64,000 nt of DNA from Phyllostachys edulis (GCA_036346405.1 CM070548.1:62148877-62212876); one strand, 5' to 3'. Counted from the stretch's first letter, positions 11,227 to 23,240 are shown. Translations and numbers: made by a program. Notes: generated from the letters alone by a model not told the origin.

Positions 11227-11629
11227 AAAACCGCATAATCCTCAACATATATAACCATAGCCACATTTGCGAAAACCCCCTCGATCGAAATCCGACTGGG
11301 GGGGGGGTGGTTTGCAAATGTGGCATAAGTGGGAGGTGGGTGCGAGGACGACCGTGGATTAATCGCTGGATGGACTGCTCGGATGTCTCATGTGCATATG
11401 TCCACGAAATAATTTTTGTACACATGATATGTACTCATCCATAACCGCATTACAACTATTAACTACTAAATTGCTGTTAGTTCTACGACTACACTATTAA
11501 CAATATGCGACGTACTCGACACGACACAACTAAATATCTAACGATTTTAGTTGCTAACCTAACGTGGTTTCAAAAGTAAATCTACAGAGAAGTGCAGGGA
11601 CTCACCGTCGTCGATGCGCGGACTTCTCC

Positions 11630-11705
11630 TCCTCTCTTTTCCTCCCTCTCCCTCTCCCCTCTTTCTCTCCTCTTTCTCTTCTCATTCCTCTCTTCTCTTC
11701 TCCTC
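11630..11705 (+). repeat. Pyrimidine tract
   Basis: About 75 bp almost purely C and T (tcctcctctcttttcctccc and onwards), located between the PMD gene start and the right TIR of MULE-A. It may lie in the promoter or 5' UTR of the PMD gene. Confidence 0.6.
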
Positions 11706-11786
11706 ACGACCACGAATGGAGCACTGGTTTCTGTCCCGCACGCGGAAAGGCAATGGCCGCGTGCGAGCGTGATATAAGGCCCTAGT

Positions 11787-12079
11787 TGCCCAATCATTGG
11801 ACGACTAGGGGCTAAGTAATCACTCAATGGTTAAGCTATTAGTAACCGAATGGACATCCGCTTAACCACTGTGCGACTATTCCCCTTGTCGCTTGACGAT
11901 TGGGCGACTAGGGTCAGTCGTCCAACGGTTGAGCGACTAGATTCAAGTCACCAAATGGTTGAACGACTATATTCAAGTCGTCCAACGGTAGAGCGACAGA
12001 TGATTATTTATGTAAAATAAAAAAAAACAGGTATATTACTGTATTTTGAAATAAAATAATGATTATTTAAAAAAAAATC
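11787..12079 (-). repeat. MULE-A right TIR with palindrome array
   Basis: Reverse complement of 7999-8275: it holds gtcgtccaacggttgagcga-type units from about 11790 to 12000, then the AT-rich end finishing in tttaaaaaaaaatc. Confidence 0.75.
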
Positions 12080-13004
12080 CTCTTTTCACTACTTGTACTT
12101 TTCACTACGTAGAAGTCTACTTCTTAATGGATGGTTGTGCAACTCATAGTTTTCTACTTTAGAGAATTCAGTAGCTGAATATATAATTTTTTTCATTTAA
12201 TAAGGCAAGCCAAGAAGAAAAAAACTCAATAGTTTTCTCTCCAAATTCTACCTGTTTGGTCTGTCCATGTCAGTTGGTTCACATACCCATGACTAATGAA
12301 AGTTGTATTAAATTCCATCACGCATCAATCTTATGGGAAAAAAGAGATTCTTGTGATATTTTTAGGATATACCACGGTGGGATCCGGATCGTCGGTTTAC
12401 TATAAAGAATCATCGTATGAACAGTAATTTCAACCTAAGTGAACAACGCTTGACGGTGATATTATAGCAAAGTACTATATAAACAATACAATATCTACTG
12501 TAACACTTGATCTAATCTGTTCATTTTAAATCGAACTACGAAGAGAATAAACAAATACGTGCCACGGTGCTTCCACCGTGGTGGCACCACGATGCAAGAA
12601 AGCGCTTCTAACGGCAATAGGATGAGAGCGGAGCTCTGTGATTGGACGGACTCCCCAGGTCTCATCGAGAAAGCGTAGATGACGGGACAAAAACCTGTCT
12701 CCATTTCAGCGATCGACGACGACAGAACAAAATGCTCCAAAACAAGGACGACCGTGGATTACCAGCTCGAACGCAACTTGTCGTTTGTGCATTCCTGCAG
12801 CAGCCTTTTTATCGATAAACTGTCACACATTTTTATTTTATTTTTCTGTGTGTTTATGCATAAGCCTGATTTAAGGCTTAGTATAAAACAAAGGATCCCA
12901 TAAGAACAATAATATTTCTTCCTAGTTTCCTTTCACGCATCTTAGCAGATACATCATGCATGACAACACACTCAGACCCCAGGCCAGATGATTGGCCATG
13001 CCCA
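12080..13004. other. Intergenic, no gene recognised
   Basis: AT-rich flank. A short perfect hairpin, ccacggtg-cttc-caccgtgg, sits at 12562-12581. No coding domain, RNA gene or element boundary recognised. Confidence 0.4.
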
Positions 13005-13013
13005 TGCGTGCCT

Positions 13014-13364
13014 GAATTTTTTTTTAATTAATTAACTATTTTTTATTTTAATTTTAAAGTTAACTATCGACGAACTTTATTTCCAATTCTGATCTCTTTG
13101 GTCACGTCACCACTCGTAACGTGATCAAACAACACTATCACGCCGTCCGTATCTCTTGTCACGTGACAGTGTTGTTTATTCATCTGCGCGACTAGTGGCG
13201 TGATAAAAATCTTATTTAATGGATTTATCCTATGCGTAGCGACGTTGTTTTGTCACGTCACAGATGGTGACGTGATCAAAGATGCTAGAATTGAAAATAA
13301 AATACGCTGATGGTTAACTTTAAAATTAATTTTTTAAAAAAAGTTCATTAATAAAAAAAAGTTC
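13014..13364. mobile_element. MULE-C: foldback MULE-derived MITE
   Basis: Flanked by the perfect 9-bp duplication tgcgtgcct (13005-13013 and 13365-13373). It starts gaatttttttttaattaatt and ends, reverse-complemented, gaactttttttattaatg. Nearly all of the 351 bp is two inverted arms: ttttaaagttaac, ctttatttccaattctga, then ggtcacgtcacc / ggtgacgtga units. The arms match the TIRs of MULE-B (40286-42933), so this is a deletion derivative of that family. Confidence 0.85.
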
Positions 13365-13730
13365 TGCGTGCCTCGCTCTTCTGTTTTCTTATTATTAAAT
13401 ATATAGCCTGTCTCGATGGATTATCAGCGCAACTTGGCAACGTTGCACGCATACTTTTTATCCATCATGGCGCCTTTCGCGCTGAGATTATGCATCCCAT
13501 AGTGCAAGATGATCTTCTCTCTGTTTTTTTTTTCAAGGTGAGAAAGAGTACAATAAAATCTTCCGTAGGAAATCTCATAATATCTCTCGATTACGTGCAC
13601 AGCACAGAATATTTAAATTTATATTCTAACTCAAATCCTGTTTTGTTACGGCAAAGGCGAGTCCTCCTTGAAACTCGCAACCTCTCGAGGTCAATGCGTT
13701 TATGTTGATGCGTCACAGTAAACTTGATAA

Positions 13731-14072
13731 GCGTATCTACAATAATCACCTCAAATTTATTCTTAGAGGTTCTTGCATCGACTTTTAGATGATATGGAGG
13801 AGAAGATGAGGAGAGAAGGTGAAGGCTGTTTTCTACGTGAAGAAACTATCAGTTATTATCTGCAAGGCATAAGAAACAACAAAAACTCTATTAGAGGTTT
13901 AGTTGTTACTAAACACTCATTTTGTGGATCCCATTCTTACCAACAAACATGTGATTAAAGTCTTAGATCTGAGCTTAGAAACAATCCATTAGAATGGTTG
14001 TTTCTTTTTATTAGATTGAGTACTCTCTCTTCTTTTAATAACAAGCTAAGAAATAAATTATTGTAGATGCTC
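13731..14072 (-). mobile_element. Tourist-type MITE, copy 3
   Basis: Flanked by TAA on both sides (13728-13730 and 14073-14075). It starts gcgtatctacaat and ends ttgtagatgctc. Inside it matches 6102-6563 in reverse orientation, but with internal deletions. Confidence 0.75.
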
Positions 14073-14075
14073 TAA

Positions 14076-14960
14076 ATAATAAGCACGCTGCGTTTCCAAT
14101 GCATGCGACTGGAAAATGAGCTGACGTACATGCCCTTAGGCTGAGGTACACAACGCAAGCATTCCTCGGCTAATGCATTGAAAATTTGGTCCGCTCAAAT
14201 TGGTGGTAAATTTTCTCGAGAGAAAAACTTGCTAAATAAATCCACAGCACTGGGTTTAGCGAGGAACTAGCGAGAAAAGGAATGGAGATACTGACGTGGC
14301 AATGTACACATTTGCCTTACCAAAAAAAACACGTGCCGATTACGCGTCGAGTGCCAACATCCTCCGCTTGAATGGCTTTATTTGGAACGCATCAACTTCA
14401 CGTAAAATATTTTCACATTTTCAAACAGGGTCTAAACAGCTCGAAACAACAGGCCATATTTAGAGACGTCGTGACGAGACTCCAGATCGGATGACAATAA
14501 CCCATTGGCCATTGCCAAGACTGAGCCAAGCAGCCCCATGAGGTGCGAACTAGGGCTGCTCCGCTGCTGCTGCTGCTCCTTCCCGAAATCGCCGAGCAGA
14601 ACATCACCGGTCGGCAGCCACGCTGCCCACCTTTCCTCCGGCTGGCTCCCTACAACAAGTCAACAACCAACTCAACCGCGGTCGCTGTGCCACGTCACCG
14701 CCGCGTCCTCACCCACCAACCCCACGTGCACCAGCTCACCGGCTGCACCCGGTAGCCAGTAGCCTTTCACCTCCCCGCCAAAACCCAAACCCACCTCCCC
14801 ACCGCCACCGACCAGCGGCCCCCACCGCGCTGCGGTCGCACCCGCCGTGCGGTAGCGCACAGCTTTATTTATTACGGACGCGTCTCCCCGTCGGCGCCAG
14901 GCCGCCAGCCAAGCCAAGCCCAAGTCCAAGCCTTCTCAGCCGCCGGCGACGCCTCGCTGC
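14076..14960. other. Upstream region of the invertase gene
   Basis: No gene recognised. From about 14500 the sequence turns C-rich and CpG-rich, as in grass promoter and 5' regions. It probably holds the distal promoter of the invertase gene. Confidence 0.45.
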
Positions 14961-14962
14961 GC

Positions 14963-14970
14963 TATAAGTA
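14963..14970 (+). promoter_or_regulatory. Likely TATA box of the invertase gene
   Basis: tataagta in a GC-rich setting, about 210 bp before the start codon. Transcription would start near 14990-15000 and leave a 5' UTR of about 185 bp. Confidence 0.55.
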
Positions 14971-15181
14971 CGCGCCGCTCCGGCTCCGGGCTCTTTTCTC
15001 CGCACCCACCCCCCATCGCCTCGAGATTCGCGCGGCCGTGTCGCCCCCCTCCGAGCGAGTCTGCGCTTCCGCTCGCGTACGCGGCCAGATCTCGCGCTCG
15101 CTCGCCGGCGCTTGGCCTAGATCTGGTGCCGGAGCGACGGGGCGAGGGCCGGCCGGAGATCCGTGAGGGGAGGGGGGAGCC

Positions 15182-18100
15182 ATGGAGCTGGCGGCGGGCG
15201 GCGTCGGGATGCGGCGGGCGGCGTCGCACACCTCGCTGTCCGAGTCGGACGACTTCGACCTCTCGCGGCTGCTCAACAAGCCGCGGATCAACGTCGAGCG
15301 CCAGCGCTCCTTCGACGACCACTCTCTCAGCGACGTCTCCTTCTCCGGTGGCCACGCCAGGGGAGGGGGCGCCTTCGACGGCATGTACTCCCCCGGCGGC
15401 GGCCTCCGCTCCCTCGTCGGCACTCCCGCTTCCTCCGCGCTCCACTCCTTCGAGCCCCACCCCATCGTCGGCGACGCCTGGGAGGCGCTCCGACGCTCCC
15501 TCGTCTTCTTTCGCGGCCAGCCCCTCGGCACCATCGCCGCCTTCGACCACGCCTCCGAGGAAGTCCTCAACTACGACCAGGTAGCTTTCCGCTGCTCTTG
15601 CTAGTTGCCACTACTGCAAATTGTTTGTGCAAATTGTATTTTTTGGGCGTGTTCTTATCTGATTTGGGGGAACTTGGGGCCAGGTTTTTGTCAGGGATTT
15701 CGTGCCCAGCGCTCTCGCGTTCCTGATGAACGGCGAACCGGATATCGTCAAGAACTTCCTGCTCAAGACCCTGCTGCTGCAGGGGTGGGAGAAGAAGGTC
15801 GATCGGTTTAAGCTGGGGGAGGGGGCCATGCCGGCAAGCTTTAAAGTGCTTCATGATGCTAAGAAGGGGATTGATACCCTGCATGCCGATTTTGGGGAGA
15901 GCGCAATCGGGAGGGTTGCGCCGGTAGATTCGGGGTTCTGGTGGATCATACTCTTGCGGGCGTACACAAAGTCCACCGGGGATTTGTCGCTCGCAGAGAC
16001 GCCGGAGTGCCAGAAGGGGATGAGGCTCATACTGAGCCTGTGTTTGTCTGAAGGGTTTGATACCTTCCCGACATTGTTATGTGCTGATGGTTGCTCCATG
16101 ATAGATCGCAGAATGGTAAGCTCTAGACCAATGCTCTAGTTTTCAATATGTTTCAAGTCTATAATTAGCATTTCTATTACAGTCTTTTGTTAGAGAGCAA
16201 ATATCAGTGCTGGAGTCATCTAATACTTCCGATAAAGCTTTTGGCCTTATATCTCCCATTTATCCCCAAACTCATGATATTTTACTAGATTTAGTGATCT
16301 ATCGTTGTTGCTTAAATCGTGTAAGATTTCAGCTATTGATGATGATTTGCTTGCTTTCTGTGATATCTGTCCTGAGCACACAAGATATAACTATCTTTTT
16401 GCTAATAGCTTTGTTGCGGTTTCAATGATTACATATCTTCATGTAACTAAAATATGGTAGTTTATGTCATGGGCAAGGACTAGAGGGCCGATGCCCATTA
16501 AGTGGCGCACAAGGCAGGATTATATTAGTTAGGATTGAGATAAGATTAGTTTCCTTTAAATTAGATATTGCTTTCTTAAGGGCCAAGTAAGTCATCCCTA
16601 TAAAAGGGACATCATGTACCCATTATGAATTAAGCTATGAACAAATGAAGAAGTATTCCCAAGTCCCCAATTCCTAGCTCCGGTCTCTTCCCTAGGCCGG
16701 CCACTCTAGATACATTCCTCTCCCCCAGTCGGTGCTCTCCTTTATCTAGCACCGTTCTACCTTAAGTTGTCGCCATCCAACCTCCCTCCGACGGTGTTCA
16801 TCCCTATTATGAACTAAGGTTTATGATAATTGGTATCAGAGCTTCTGCTACCACGACTATGGCTACCGGTCAGTCCACAAGACCTGTCGCTGAGTCGTTG
16901 GCCATGATAAAGGTCAACAGAAGCAAGATGATGACCATTGGTACCACCGGCAATGACAAGAAGACGGGGGCCATCATCCTTGACATCCATGCTACTCTAG
17001 AGAAGTTGTTCACAGCGGCAAAACCTTCCGTAGTGGCGGCGGAGGCACATTCAGCAGCAGCGGCAACACAACCGGAGGCACAAGGAACAGGAGCAACGGC
17101 GGATGTGCCGCAGCGAAGACGCTATTCTTCGCTCCTTGACGGTCGCGGCGTTGATGTCTTCAGCGGCGACGACGTGGCATCTTCCAGGGCGTCGCCGCAG
17201 GGCATGAGCCGCACCCGCGATGGGCGGCGTTGGCTGGAGAAAGCGAATGTGGGCGCCGCTCCCAAAGCGATCATGGCGTCGCAACTAGCTGCAGTGGTGG
17301 CAACACAGATGAGATCATCAGCGGAGGAGGGCGCAGCCGAGTGCAGTAGTGGCAAGAGTGCAGTCCAGCAAAGTAGGAAGATCGGCGGCGCTAACCATAG
17401 CACAACGCCCTCTCTTCTCTCTTACGAAGACTGAACCAATGGAGTCCTACGTGGGCTTATATGGGCAACAACAGGCTTGCTCTAATGCAGGCCAATACAA
17501 TGGGTCGCAGCAATAAACGAGTTTTCAGTTTGTGCCACAACAGAGGGCCACGTTTCAATCACCAGGTGCTTTAGCCAGGAATTCCGCAGAATGCAAGAGC
17601 TTACCACTGTTGCTAATGAGGAGTCGGAGTCGCAACATCTCATTAAAGTGGGGCTATGAAGGACGTCGGCCTTGGCCACCACCTTGCAGCTCGAGGACGA
17701 GTTACATATCTGAGAGGGGTGTAATGTCATGGGCAAGGACTAGAGGGCCGATGCCCATTAAGTGGCGCACAAGGCAGGAATAGATTAGTTAGGATTGAGA
17801 TAAGATTAGTTTCCTTTAGATAAGATTAGTTCCTTTAAATTAGACATTGCTTTCTTAAGGGCCAAGTAAATCATCCCTAGAAAAGGGACATCATGTACCC
17901 ATTATGAATTAAGCTATGGACAATTAAGAAGTATTCCCAAGTCCCCAATTCCTAGCTCTGGTCCTAGGCCGACCACTCTAGATCCGTTCCTCTCCCCCAA
18001 TCTGTGCACTTCATCTAGCACTGTTCTACCTCAAGTCGTCGTCGTCAATCCTCCCTCCGACGGTGTTTATCCCGTTATGAACTAAGGTTCATGACAGTTT

Positions 18101-21100
18101 AGCACTATTTAGTGGCCGTTTGTTCATTCTTATATGGACTTGCAAATGAATAGAGTCACCTCGTTGAGAAGGTCCTGACGTGCTGGTCTGTCCTCCCGTG
18201 GAGGAAGGGCCTCCCTGCCCCCCTTGGATCATCCATTCCCACGTGCCTTGTTTTGCTTTTTGCGCACCGCACAACGTTGATAGTTGTGCCCGAAGTTCTT
18301 GCAATAATTGCACTGAACCCTAGTTGGTGCAAAAACAGGAGCAAAAACAGACACCGGAGGATGAACTGTAAGTAGGAACCGTCGATGTAGTTGAAGAAGA
18401 AGTGGTAGCAAGCACAGCCAGAACAAATTGTGCTGCTAACCTGCGACGAAGCTCCTCAGTGCAAAGCGTCAACAAAGCCTCGGTGACTGTTGGTCGTGGT
18501 GAGCGGCTCAGCAGTTGAGCCCTGACAGGCTCAAACTCTGGGTGAAGACGGCAGACAGAGTCATAAAGGCGAAGGCAATTACGATCCGCCTTCCGCACTT
18601 TATGACACTCCTGGCAGAGCGGAGAAGCCAGCTCGTCCAGCTGGCACCAAAGACTGGCTAGGGCTCGGATAAGTCGTCGACGGAGGAGTCATCCTGGCGA
18701 AGCGCCTCCAACTCACGCTGAAGTGAAAAAAACTGAGCATCGCTGCTCTGCTGGTATCGCTCGCGCAAGTACTCCCAGATCTGACGAGTAGCACGCAGGC
18801 CAACAATGTTTGGCTGGATGGAGTTGTCGATGTTGACCACCAGGATGGCTCGAACATGGGCTTCATCAGCACACCAGTGCTCAAAAACGTCTATAGCATA
18901 CTGAAAGGCCTCGTCAGCAGCAGCGGCGGCCTCTGCCTACTCCTTGGCGGCCTCTACTTCTGCAGGAGATGCAGAAGTAGGCTGTCTGGGAGGCGGAACC
19001 GGTGATGGCGGACAAGGTCGGGCACCAGTGACATGTCCCCAGAGGCGGAGACCATCAAGCGTGATCTCCATGAGTGAAAACCACAACCTATAGTTCATCC
19101 CATTAAGCTTTGTTCGAGAATGGGATCGCGGTTGATGGAGCGGAAGCCATCGGTGGCGCGTATTTGGGCGGCCATGATGACCAAACAATGAAGTCTAACA
19201 GCGGCGGGCGACGGCCGGTTAGATCAACGTCTTTATTTTATTTTATTTTATTTTATTTCTTTTCTTTTTTTTGTTTGGCTTAAAAAGCGCTGCACGCCTG
19301 TAGACAGGCACGGCTGTTAACCCGAGGAACCCTAGTTCCCTCGAGTCTCCTCAGTGGCGGCGTCTTCCTCGGCAACCACGGTGATGTCTGTTGGCGGCGG
19401 CAGGCGTGAAGTCAAGAGCTCAAGCACGAGCTCTTGAGCACTCAGCGGCGGCGATCAACAACGGCGGCGATCTGGCAAATGCAGCGAGACACAGGCGGCC
19501 GGGTCATTCGAGTGACTCGGGAGTCGGGGAAGGAGGACGGCGTCAGGCGGCGGCAAGCAACTGAAAGGGCTAAGTTTGCTCTAGCTCGATCATGGTTGTC
19601 ACGGCGTAGCCTAGGCGTCCCGACGGGCGGAAGCGACGCCATGATCGCTCGCCTCGCCTTAGCCATCTCCGCAGCGTCACCGCGGCCACGGCCCAGTACT
19701 CCATCTCCTCCTCTCTCCTCCTCTCTCCTCCTCCTCTCCTCCTCCTTCTCCCTCCCTCCCAGGCCCTGCCACACCCGGCGTCCTGTCGCTCGGATCCGAC
19801 TCTCTTGCTCGATCCCATTGGACCGAGTCGTTGTCGCCTCCGAGCCGCAGAGGAGAGGGAGGAGGTCTTGATCGTTCGGGAGGAGATGAGGAGCCCGATC
19901 GCCATGGGAGGGAGATGGGAGGAACTCAGCCGGGGAGGGGGTTGCATGAGGAGGAGATGGGGAGGGTTGCCGTCGTGGGGAGGAGATGGGGTCGCCGTCG
20001 CCCTTGAGGAGGGAGATGGGGTCGCCATGGAGGAGATGGGGATTGGGAGGGAAAGGGGCCTGACCTTTTTCTCTCTCTGAGCGTGAGGCGGAGAGGGCAG
20101 GGCGGGATTTGGGCAGCCGGATCTTCTACTCCGGATCTTCTACTTCTAGTGTATTGCTACTTGCTAGTTATAGAATTGTAGTTACTACTTAGCTCGCCTT
20201 ACCTCGCCTAGTAGGCTCTGGCGCCTTAGTAGTCGCCAAGGTCGCCGTGACAACCTTGGCTCTGATACCATGTTATGAATATTGTGTGTATATTCAAGAG
20301 GGCCCAATGGGCAATATATATAGGATGTACAATAGGGGTTTCCATATACAGATAAGGAAATACAAAAGAGTCCTATTTTAACAAGGATACCATACGGGCC
20401 AGGTTCCTTTTTTTGGGGGGTGGGGGTATAGATTGTGAATTTCTGATGCCTTTGGACATTTGACTTGACTCCATCAATCCTCTGATTGTCTTAAATATGG
20501 TGCCGTGCTGCAATTCCATGGATCTACATCATATTAGAGCATGCTAAAGAAAAATCTGTAATTGTTCTACTGCAAATATGATGTCAAATGTCTTTTAGAC
20601 TTGTATTAGTTGGTACAGCTGAATTCTGCTGTTACATCTACAGGTGAACAACCTTGCATGAACACTAAAACTACCTCTTACATTCTACTGATGGCTATAC
20701 AACTACATTATTATTTTGGACAATGGCCTAATACAAGGACATACGCAGCAAGCACTATACTTGAATCCTGCTACCTGTCTCCGTCTGTGATATGTGAACT
20801 CACAAGTTATACTTTGGTTCCTTACAAGTGCTAAATAGAATGATAACAAATACAAAAGACCCATTTCCCTGTTTGCATTTCTTGAATGATATTCATTGAT
20901 CTTAATCCTCCTTGTTGCTGACTTCTGCATATGCATGTGTCCTCTGTGAGTTACTGATGGATACGAGTGCTGTATTGCTTAGTTAAAATGCAATATTGGT
21001 TTGTATCTGAGCTTCTTTTGCTCATTCCTATTATTAATCTTTTATTTTCTAGGGTGTGTATGGCTACCCCATCGAAATTCAAGCCCTTTTCTTTATGGCA

Positions 21101-22386
21101 CTGAGGTGTGCTTGTCTAATGCTTAAGCATGATGCTGAAGGGAATGAGTTTGTAGAGAGGATTGCAACTCGTCTTCATGCTTTAAGTTATCACATGCGGA
21201 GTTATTTTTGGCTGGATTTCCAGCAGCTAAATGATATTTATCGTTATAAGACGGAAGAATACTCCCACACAGCTGTCAACAAATTCAATGTTATTCCAGA
21301 TTCTATTCCGGACTGGCTATTTGATTTTATGCCTTGTCAAGGTGGTTTTTTCATTGGTAATGTCAGTCCTGCAAGGATGGACTTCCGTTGGTTTGCTCTC
21401 GGAAACATGATTGCCATACTGTCATCTCTTGCTACACCTGAGCAATCTATGGCCATAATGGATCTCATTGAGGAGCGCTGGGAAGAGCTAATTGGTGAAA
21501 TGCCTCTGAAGATATGCTATCCTGCTATTGAGAACCATGAATGGCGAATTGTGACAGGCTGTGACCCGAAAAATACCAGATGGAGTTACCACAATGGAGG
21601 ATCCTGGCCAGGTTAGCAAGCTTTGTGTTACTTGGATTTCTCTTCCGAATTATTTCTAGTTTTTTTTTACGTGAAAAAACATCCTGCTTTCCTTCTGTCC
21701 TTGTATGATTTGGATGGTAAATTAAACTAAACGACAACCACGACAACACTATCTTTGAGCAAATAATGAAGGAGCAGCATGTCATCTTGATGAACTGTGA
21801 TTTACGTCATTTCATATGTTCTGTTCTTAAATGATTCCTTTATGTGTTGATAAGAACAAGACCTCTTTTATTGAACGGGATGCCTTGCACGTATTACATG
21901 TGCACATCAAATCTCCATGATTATACACCACAGAACTCTTTCGGTCCTCTCATCTTTTTTTATTATTTTTTAGTTTTCTGATCTTTCTAGTACAAATCTA
22001 TAACATGACATATTGAATACCTTCATCATTGATTCAATACAACCTGTTTTCGTGCATCAAATTTCACATTTTTCTCCATTCTTTCTGCAGTACTTCTCTG
22101 GCTGCTCACCGCAGCAAGCATCAAGACTGGACGGCCTCAAATTGCAAGAAGAGCAATTGACCTAGCTGAGAGAAGGCTGTTGAAGGATGGCTGGCCCGAA
22201 TATTATGATGGGAAGCTTGGAAGATATGTTGGCAAGCAAGCGAGGAAATTTCAGACGTGGTCCATTGCAGGGTATTTGGTCGCCAAGATGATGCTGGAGG
22301 ACCCTTCGCATCTTGGCATGATATCCCTGGAAGAGGACAAGGCAATGAAGCCTGTTTTGAGGAGGTCTGCCTCATGGACAAACTAA
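15182..22386 (+). CDS. CINV: Neutral/alkaline invertase (GH100), cytosolic CINV type
   Basis: Splits sucrose to glucose and fructose in the cytosol. Coding exons: 15182-15580, 15684-16115, 21053-21611, 22091-22386; all introns are GT-AG, and the exons sum to 1686 bp (561 residues plus TAA), the usual length for the non-plastid clade. Landmarks: N-terminal SHTSLSESDDFDLSRLL; exon 1/2 joint in NYDQVFVRDFVPSALAFL; VDSGFWWIILLRAYTKSTGD; FPTLLCADGCSMIDRRM joined to GVYGYPIEIQALFFMALRCA across intron 2; ENHEWRIVTGCDPKNTRWSYH; exon 4 WLLTAASIKTGRPQIARRAI; tail LRRSASWTN. There is no transit peptide, so the cytosolic (alpha-clade-excluded) form is likely. The start is the first ATG in good context (gccATGg) after a GC-rich leader. 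The C-terminal RRSASW resembles the phospho-serine 14-3-3 site reported for Arabidopsis CINV1. Intron 2 is 4.9 kb because of two retroelement insertions; no coding damage is seen. Confidence 0.93.
16465..16828 (+). repeat. 5' LTR of the intronic element
   Basis: 364 bp. Close to the 3' copy, apart from point changes and a 20-bp internal duplication (ataagattagtttccttta) present only in the 3' LTR. Confidence 0.88.
17725..18096 (+). repeat. 3' LTR of the intronic element
   Basis: 372 bp, from tgtcatgggcaagg to gttcatgaca. Confidence 0.88.
18102..20383 (-). mobile_element. Copia retroelement 5' fragment (LTR edge, primer site, gag), antisense in intron 2
   Basis: Read on the minus strand, tgttatgaat at 20271 marks an LTR edge beside the primer site tggtatcagagc (complement of 20259-20270). 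The LTR may extend to about 20383 (taaca). About 1.1 kb of leader follows, then a Copia-type gag: KLNGMNYRLWFSLMEITLDG (19110), FEHWCADEAHVRAILVVNID, ATRQIWEYLRERYQQS (18780), and a CCHC knuckle CNYCKNFGHNYQRC (18300). Stops and frameshifts interrupt the gag, and no protease, integrase or RT follows. The fragment ends against the TSD of the small LTR element. It is inactive. Confidence 0.7.
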
Positions 22387-22751
22387 GATGTTGACGAAAA
22401 CTTTTAGGGAAGCAAAGATCGGTTTGAAAACATGAATTCATGGGGTAGCACTTCTCTGCTCATCCCTTCCTGTGACTTTCCTAACCGGAAAGGTTTGTTT
22501 TCTCTGGATTCCTCGGTTGTACAATATCTCAGCTCATTTCTTGAGTTGAAAAAGAAGCAATTGCGGAAATGGACGTTTTGTTTTGTTTTTTTTTCAATCC
22601 CTCGTTGTAAGAAGATACTCTGATTCTTGCTTGGGTCATCCTAAAGTTACCGATCCTTTTGGTTGGATTCAACTTTATTGTATGAGCTGACTACACGGAT
22701 AATTACGCTGATTCCAGCTTCCCTGCGATGAACAGAAGTACTATTCTGACG

Positions 22752-22757
22752 AATAAA
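22752..22757 (+). terminator. Likely polyadenylation signal of the invertase gene
   Basis: aataaa 366 bp after the stop codon, followed by a T-rich stretch; the Copia insertion begins 110 bp further on. Confidence 0.5.
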
Positions 22758-22867
22758 GATTTGCTCCTGTTTCTGCATTCCTACATGCCTACATTTCAAA
22801 TCCGTTTAATATGCTGCATATGCCCTACGAAGGCAAGTCATAAAAACGTGCCTTGTGTGATTCTTTC

Positions 22868-23240
22868 TGTTAGAAATCGCCAGATAAAATAACAAAGTAG
22901 ATCAAGAAAAAGGAGATCGATTTTTACGTAGAAAACCCTTTTAGGAAAAAACCACAGACTCACTATGACGATCTTCACTATATCAGAAAAAATGTTTATA
23001 AAGTGCAGAGATTTTAACGAGTCGTCAAGTCTTCCTATGCGGTTTACAAGGGTATATATGGTGGTATAAAATTGACTTAAGTCGAAGAGAAAAACAAGCC
23101 CGAAAAAGAAAAAGAATCCGTCTTCATGGGCTCCGCCCTCAAGACTCGTTAATAGACCTCAGTATGGGCCAAGTCTGTGTACACACGATGCTTCGCGTCT
23201 CAAACCTTAGCCTCTTTAGAATTCAGATCACATATCAACA
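22868..23240 (-). repeat. 3' LTR of the Copia element
   Basis: 373 bp; aligned to 35971-36285 with point changes and a roughly 60-bp length difference (extra cttcatgggctccgccctca region). Confidence 0.85.

Larger units (their letters stand above)
7999..12079. mobile_element. MULE-A: Mutator-like element carrying a plant-mobile-domain gene
   Basis: The two ends are long inverted repeats. The left (7999-about 8275) runs gattttttaaataatcatta, then an AT-rich stretch, then a run of short palindromes built on agtcgcccaaccgttgggcg. The right (about 11787-12079) is the reverse complement of the same order, alignable over about 280 bp. No transposase is present; the cargo is a minus-strand plant-mobile-domain gene. 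A clean 9-bp TSD is not seen, although the flanks cccttcttttt and cctcttttc are similar. Long TIRs and cargo without transposase fit a non-autonomous MULE. Confidence 0.7.
16465..18096 (+). mobile_element. Small non-autonomous LTR retroelement in invertase intron 2
   Basis: Perfect 5-bp TSD gttta (16460-16464 and 18097-18101). LTRs 16465-16828 and 17725-18096 start tgtcatgggcaagg and end tgata/tgaca. A tRNA-iMet primer site tggtatcagagc lies at 16831-16842 and a purine tract gagagggg precedes the 3' LTR. The 0.9-kb interior has one long frame (16823-17434, 203 residues, Ala/Ser/Thr-rich) without a known domain. Just before the 3' LTR a frame reads LQLEDELHI-stop, like the C-terminal end of Ty3/Gypsy polyproteins, so the element seems an internally deleted Gypsy derivative. 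It lies in the same direction as the gene. Confidence 0.88.

Noticed and set aside
14936..15570. Two long minus-strand frames over the invertase exon 1
   Set aside because: Antisense shadows caused by GC-rich codon use; the plus strand encodes the invertase.
16823..17434. 203-residue plus-strand frame as a host gene
   Set aside because: It starts at the LTR edge and primer site and lies wholly between the two LTRs; it belongs to the retroelement and matches no host domain.
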